Below the pieces are notes generated by a model. It did not search any database, was not told where the DNA came from, and worked only from the letters and a program-made list of their open reading frames with translations. Made by a program: the position numbers and the translations under genes. Positions 60,408 to 64,000 of a DNA stretch of 64,000 nt are shown one piece after another; the first letter of the stretch is position 1; the number at the start of each line of letters is the position of its first letter. Where the stretch lies: contig NC_061514.1 of the NCBI RefSeq assembly GCF_022539505.1, positions 219,441,837 through 219,505,836 of the forward strand, read 5' to 3'. The stretch comes from Lolium rigidum. Its lineage: Eukaryota > Streptophyta > Magnoliopsida > Poales > Poaceae.

Positions 60408-63400
60408 TGTAACGATCCGGAAAAACCCCATAGATTTGTTTTTCTCCGCCGCTTGTTTTTTTTCCGTGTCGTTCCAAGTTCATCATGGCATATGCATCAT
60501 ATCATCCATGATTTTATTAAATAAAACTATTTTATAAACCCCCTTGTCTCTTCCTTTAAATACAACCCTAACCTCTAACCAGGCCCAGCTCTTCCCTGGC
60601 CCTTTTCTTTTTTCCCCTGCGGCCCAGCTCTCTCCTTCCTTTCTTCAGCCCAATCCGGCCCACCCTTTTTCAGCCACCACCATCTGGCCGGTACCCTTTC
60701 GCTCACCTTTGTCCCCCTTGTCGTCTTCTTTCTCCACGAGAAGAGCCTGAGCTCCCGTGGTCCTCCCTCAACCACCGCACCACCACCAAGCCCTTCCCTT
60801 TTCCCCTCTTAAATCCCCATCTCAAGCTCAAGGAAAACCCTAGCTCTCTCCCTCTTCCTCCTCCCTCGCGCCGCCACCATTCTCCTCTTCATCTCCCTCA
60901 TTTTCCTTCTTCTCTGTGAACCAACAAACACCACCACCGTAGGTATCCTCCTCAACCTCACCATGGCCCCGTCGTTTCCGACCGCCCCTCGAAGAACCGA
61001 GACCATCCAGAGCTCCGCCTCGTCATCCTCTACGTCCTTGTACAAGGAATCGATCCGGGAGGCCTTCAATCGTCGCCAATTCGATGTTTCCCTCGCGCGG
61101 GACGTTGCCTTTCTTCTTCGATTCCGGCCACCTCCGTGCTTCCCCGTCGTTTCCGGGCATGGATTCGTGATCCTGGTAATTCCCTCTTCACCCTGTACCT
61201 CAAGCCCCTCTCAATCTCGTTCTATGCGAGCCTACCGGCGTTGACCGCCGTTTTCCCCCACAGATGCTCGTCGCCGGTGACACTCCGGTGACCCCATGGT
61301 GCCGACTCCGCCACGTCCTGGTTGCCCACATCGAAGCGCGCCCCCGACGCCATCTCCCGTGCCTCGGTTTGCTCTCCCTCGATGGATCCATGGTCGACCA
61401 AATCCTCTCCGCCATGATTTTCTGTCCAAGGTCCGCGCCTTGCTTTGGCTCAAAACGTTGAGCATCATCAAGTTGACACCATCCCAAGTGCAGCTTAGTG
61501 GTTAGTCCCATGATCCCTCAAGCAGCAGATCTTGAGCTCAAATCTCATGGAAAGCAAATTAACAAACCTTTTTGTTTCGGCCCAGATCGACCCGGTGCAT
61601 CTCGTCGCCCAAACACCTCCCAGATCCAGCCCAAATCCCTTATCTCTGTCTTTTATTTTATTTTATTTTATTTGCAAACCTGTTTATTTCATAACTTTCA
61701 AACTATAACTCGAAATAAAATGTGTTCTATATGAAAATTGATCAGAAAAACATAAGGAACATGAATATGCCATCCATTCATCTGTTTGCATCTCGCATCA
61801 TGTCGCTCGTGGATAGTCGTGTATGTTCACCTTACATATATGCGGAGTATTTCGGAATACCGACGTGGTTTTCCCGCTCCGTTTAATATTGAAGTAGCGC
61901 ACCCCTGCCATGATATGCCATGCTAATCAACACTTAACCTTTCCGGTAGAAATGAAACTCCAACCTGATTTGTTTGTCCGGGGTTCTAACCCCGATTAAT
62001 TTGGATAAGTTGCATCGCATCATCGTTGCCATGTCATGCATATCATATCATGATCATGCCGATTCTTCTTTCGTAGTAGTAAGTGCTGCATCCGTTGTTT
62101 GTTGTAGCGCTTTGCTTCTTCCCAGATAGGATCACGAAATGGTGATGTGAGATACGACGAGTTCTTCGACAAGTTCTTCTTCAGCTTTTCACAGGCGAGC
62201 CCTCTCTCTTCACCTATTTTACATTTTGCTCTCCCTCACACTGCTTACATAGGTTGCGCTTCTTTATCGAGTCACGTGTCCTATTCCACTTGTTTACCAT
62301 AATCAACCTATATGTATCATTCCTTACCCATAGCCGTTGCTTGATGTTTGAGCCTTGCGAGTCGTAGGTGTGTTTAGGCTCTATTGTTTATCTCGGTCTG
62401 TTATCGGGATATGTTGGGTTGTTGGGAGGTTATCACATGCTATATCAGTTGTTGGAGATACACATGCTTTACTTAATTGTTAACAACTAAAATTGTAAGC
62501 AGAGGCATCTGTGAGCCCCTTTGCGAAAGCATCGGATCTTTCACTCGCTAATGTCCCCTAGGACCCGAGTTCTTGTTATCTGTTCCGAGATTGAGGGCTC
62601 CACCCGTACGTGGGGACGATTATCGGGACCCCCCTCACCCATTACCTTTTCTCAAGTCAGTTGAAAAGGGGGCCACAACCTTGGTTTTATTTGCCTATGC
62701 CATGTATGCCATGCTTTACTTACTGTTGCCTTCGGGTGTTTACTTCCTGTTGCCTTCAGGTGTTTATATTCTGTACTGTACCCCGCGGGACGTTTAGCGA
62801 AGCGTGTGGTCCACACGCCTAGCCGCCGTTGCAAACCCTGAGTCCGCTTCGGAGTATGGCCGAACTTCGATACGGGTAGCTTAGTCAGGTGGCCCCACTA
62901 GACTTTCTTGTTGAACTGGGAACGGTCTTGTTGTGGGACATCCACCTGTCATAAGTGGGTCGAGCATGCGTATGGTTACATTTGGGAAACCCCTGCAGGG
63001 TGTACATCTTATCGATAAGCCTTGTCCGCGGTTATGGACGACTTGGAATTGTATAGCTTGATCATAGAACAACTTACACCGTTATCTTGTTGCTAATAAT
63101 CTGATAATAACTTGCGTAGTAATATAGCATTACTACAACCAACATATAACAAAATTCTCAACCGTGGAGTGCCTTTTATATTGCTTCTTCGCTTTGTTGA
63201 AGGGGATATGTGTATTTGGCTGGGTTATGTTTGTGTAGTATTTATCTGTTACCTTGTGCGCTCTCTTATCTTCTCTGAGTAGACGGATGTTGTAGCGTGT
63301 CTCTGTTGGATATAGTTTTGTTGCCGCTAAACCTACCATATAGCCCCCGGTGATATATTCACCTGGCGAGCATAGCCATTTCTAGTCTCGCTAAGTACGT

Positions 63401-63868
63401 GCCGGAGTTCGTTCCTTGGTACTTACCCTCGCCTTTTCTCTTTCTCTTTTGTTTCCTCCCTTTTGTCGGCAACCGATGGCCCGACTTCGACAGGTACAAG
63501 ATGATGACGTTAGCAAGGTTACCCTTCCGGCTTCGCCTGGGCAGGATTATGGACGCCATCGTTTATCTTCAGGACTCTTAGTCCAATTTGTATCTTGTCC
63601 GTACTCGGACGTATTCGATCTTCTGTATGATTTGGATCTTTGTATTGTATATCCGTATCTTGACTCGTTGGAGTCGTTGTTGTAATATATCTGTTTCTTG
63701 TGGGCTCTATTGTAATCCTGTTGTAATGTTACCGCTCGTATTAATTCCTCTAGCATCACGTGTGTGATTCGTCGTGCATGTCGTGTCGGAGGGCGTCTCT
63801 GAATCGATATCGTGCGGATTTCGGCGGGATCGTTGGAATCCTCAGGGTACCGGTTCCGGGGCGTCAAA
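60408..63868 (+). mobile_element. 3.46-kb solo LTR in G3 pol
   Basis: Flanked by ACCTC at 60403-60407 and 63869-63873, and removing it restores the pol sequence. It starts TGTAACGATCCGG. The end GGGGCGTCAAA is probably a mutated form of a CA ending. A TTTAAATAC box lies at 60555-60563. There is CT-rich leader-like sequence (60590-60960), a GC-rich part with short open frames such as 60963-61244 that I do not accept as genes, a tRNA-like segment (61489-61550) and a (TTTTA) run near 61651. No gag or pol. Confidence 0.82.
61489..61550 (+). repeat. tRNA-like A box and B box inside the solo LTR
   Basis: CAGCTTAGTGG at 61491-61501 resembles the pol III A box. GAGCTCAAATC at 61534-61544 resembles the B box. 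Their starts are 43 bases apart, close to the spacing in tRNA genes. It may be a SINE head or a decayed tRNA-like segment. The acceptor stem is not evident. Confidence 0.4.
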
Positions 63869-64000
63869 ACCTCGCTCAGGTAGTATATCAGCCTCTGCAT
63901 GGTTTTTTGCTTCCTCCTCTCTTTCTACCACAACCACACCACTTACAACCCGGTTTGTTGCCGCTATGTAAAGCAACATGGGTTCCCTTTCCAAAGGTGA
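63869..64000 (-). pseudogene. G3 RT-linked RNase H segment, N-terminal side (window edge)
   Basis: Continues the pol sequence interrupted at 60402, matching 4672-4804 of G1. Codons for QRLIYYLSEV and a VVVVERE-type stretch are visible. It is cut by the window end. Confidence 0.75.

Larger units (their letters stand above)
14285..64000 (-). mobile_element. Tat-clade gypsy element G3, the base layer (discontinuous)
   Basis: Same family as G1. Its sequence is at 14285-16307 and 54303-64000, minus the insertions named elsewhere. From right to left on the minus strand come RT-linked RNase H, second RNase H and integrase (64000-58105), then the antisense gene on the plus strand (57487 back to 14285). 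Neither LTR is in the window. Pol contains stops and frameshifts. All other elements in the window inserted into it or into its insertions, so it is the oldest layer. Confidence 0.85.

Noticed and set aside
60963..61244. Possible host gene exon (93 codons starting after a CT-rich leader)
   Set aside because: It lies inside a solo LTR bounded by a target duplication. The frame is short and low in complexity. It may derive from host sequence, but nothing shows a gene.
61651..61672. (TTTTA) run, also (GAT) near 13710 and (AT) near 51948
   Set aside because: Ordinary microsatellites with no sign of function.

Overview
This window is repeat-filled plant DNA with no host gene that I can support. 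It is almost entirely a nest of LTR retrotransposons. The organism is very probably a grass, most likely Pooideae. The evidence is an Angela/BARE-type Copia element with a tRNA-iMet primer site, a Sabrina-like Athila element with the LTR start TGATACGTCC, two Tat-clade Ty3/gypsy elements, and a LARD-type element with LTRs of about 5.5 kb. Genus cannot be read from the sequence.

Layout. The base layer is Tat element G3 on the minus strand, seen at 14285-16307 and 54303-64000. Between its pol and its unseen 3' LTR it carries a plus-strand, intron-bearing antisense gene. G3 was entered by: (1) a Sabrina-like Athila element on the minus strand (10996-14284 visible), itself entered by a second copy of the same Tat family, G1 (1-10995, minus), whose protease is split by a solo LTR (6204-7231); (2) an Angela-like Copia element on the plus strand (16308-54302, TSD GAGTT), which landed in the minisatellite of an intron of the antisense gene; (3) a solo LTR in the same intron (54609-55968, TSD ATAGC); (4) a 3.46-kb solo LTR in pol (60408-63868, TSD ACCTC). 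Inside the Copia element are two insertions of one non-autonomous gypsy family, G2: an inverted solo LTR (20163-21333, TSD GGTAT) and a full-length copy (21842-50120, TSD CATAC). Inside the gag of that copy sits a minus-strand LARD arranged LTR-internal-LTR-internal-LTR (24539-44963). A run of exactly 100 N (24439-24538) lies at its left edge.

Coding content is retroelement gag, protease, RT, RNase H and integrase, mostly frameshifted, plus two kinds of antisense gene. The Tat antisense gene is present twice with the same intron positions. In the G3 copy its last four exons join into one open frame of 415 codons. G2, which has gag and protease but no RT or integrase, carries an unrelated antisense gene for a 172-residue, very acidic protein with its own promoter-like sequence. 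The most interesting themes are these antisense genes, the minisatellites in the Tat gene's intron, the inverted LTR pair that could fold into a hairpin RNA, and the triple-LTR array beside a gap that shows signs of an assembly conflict.
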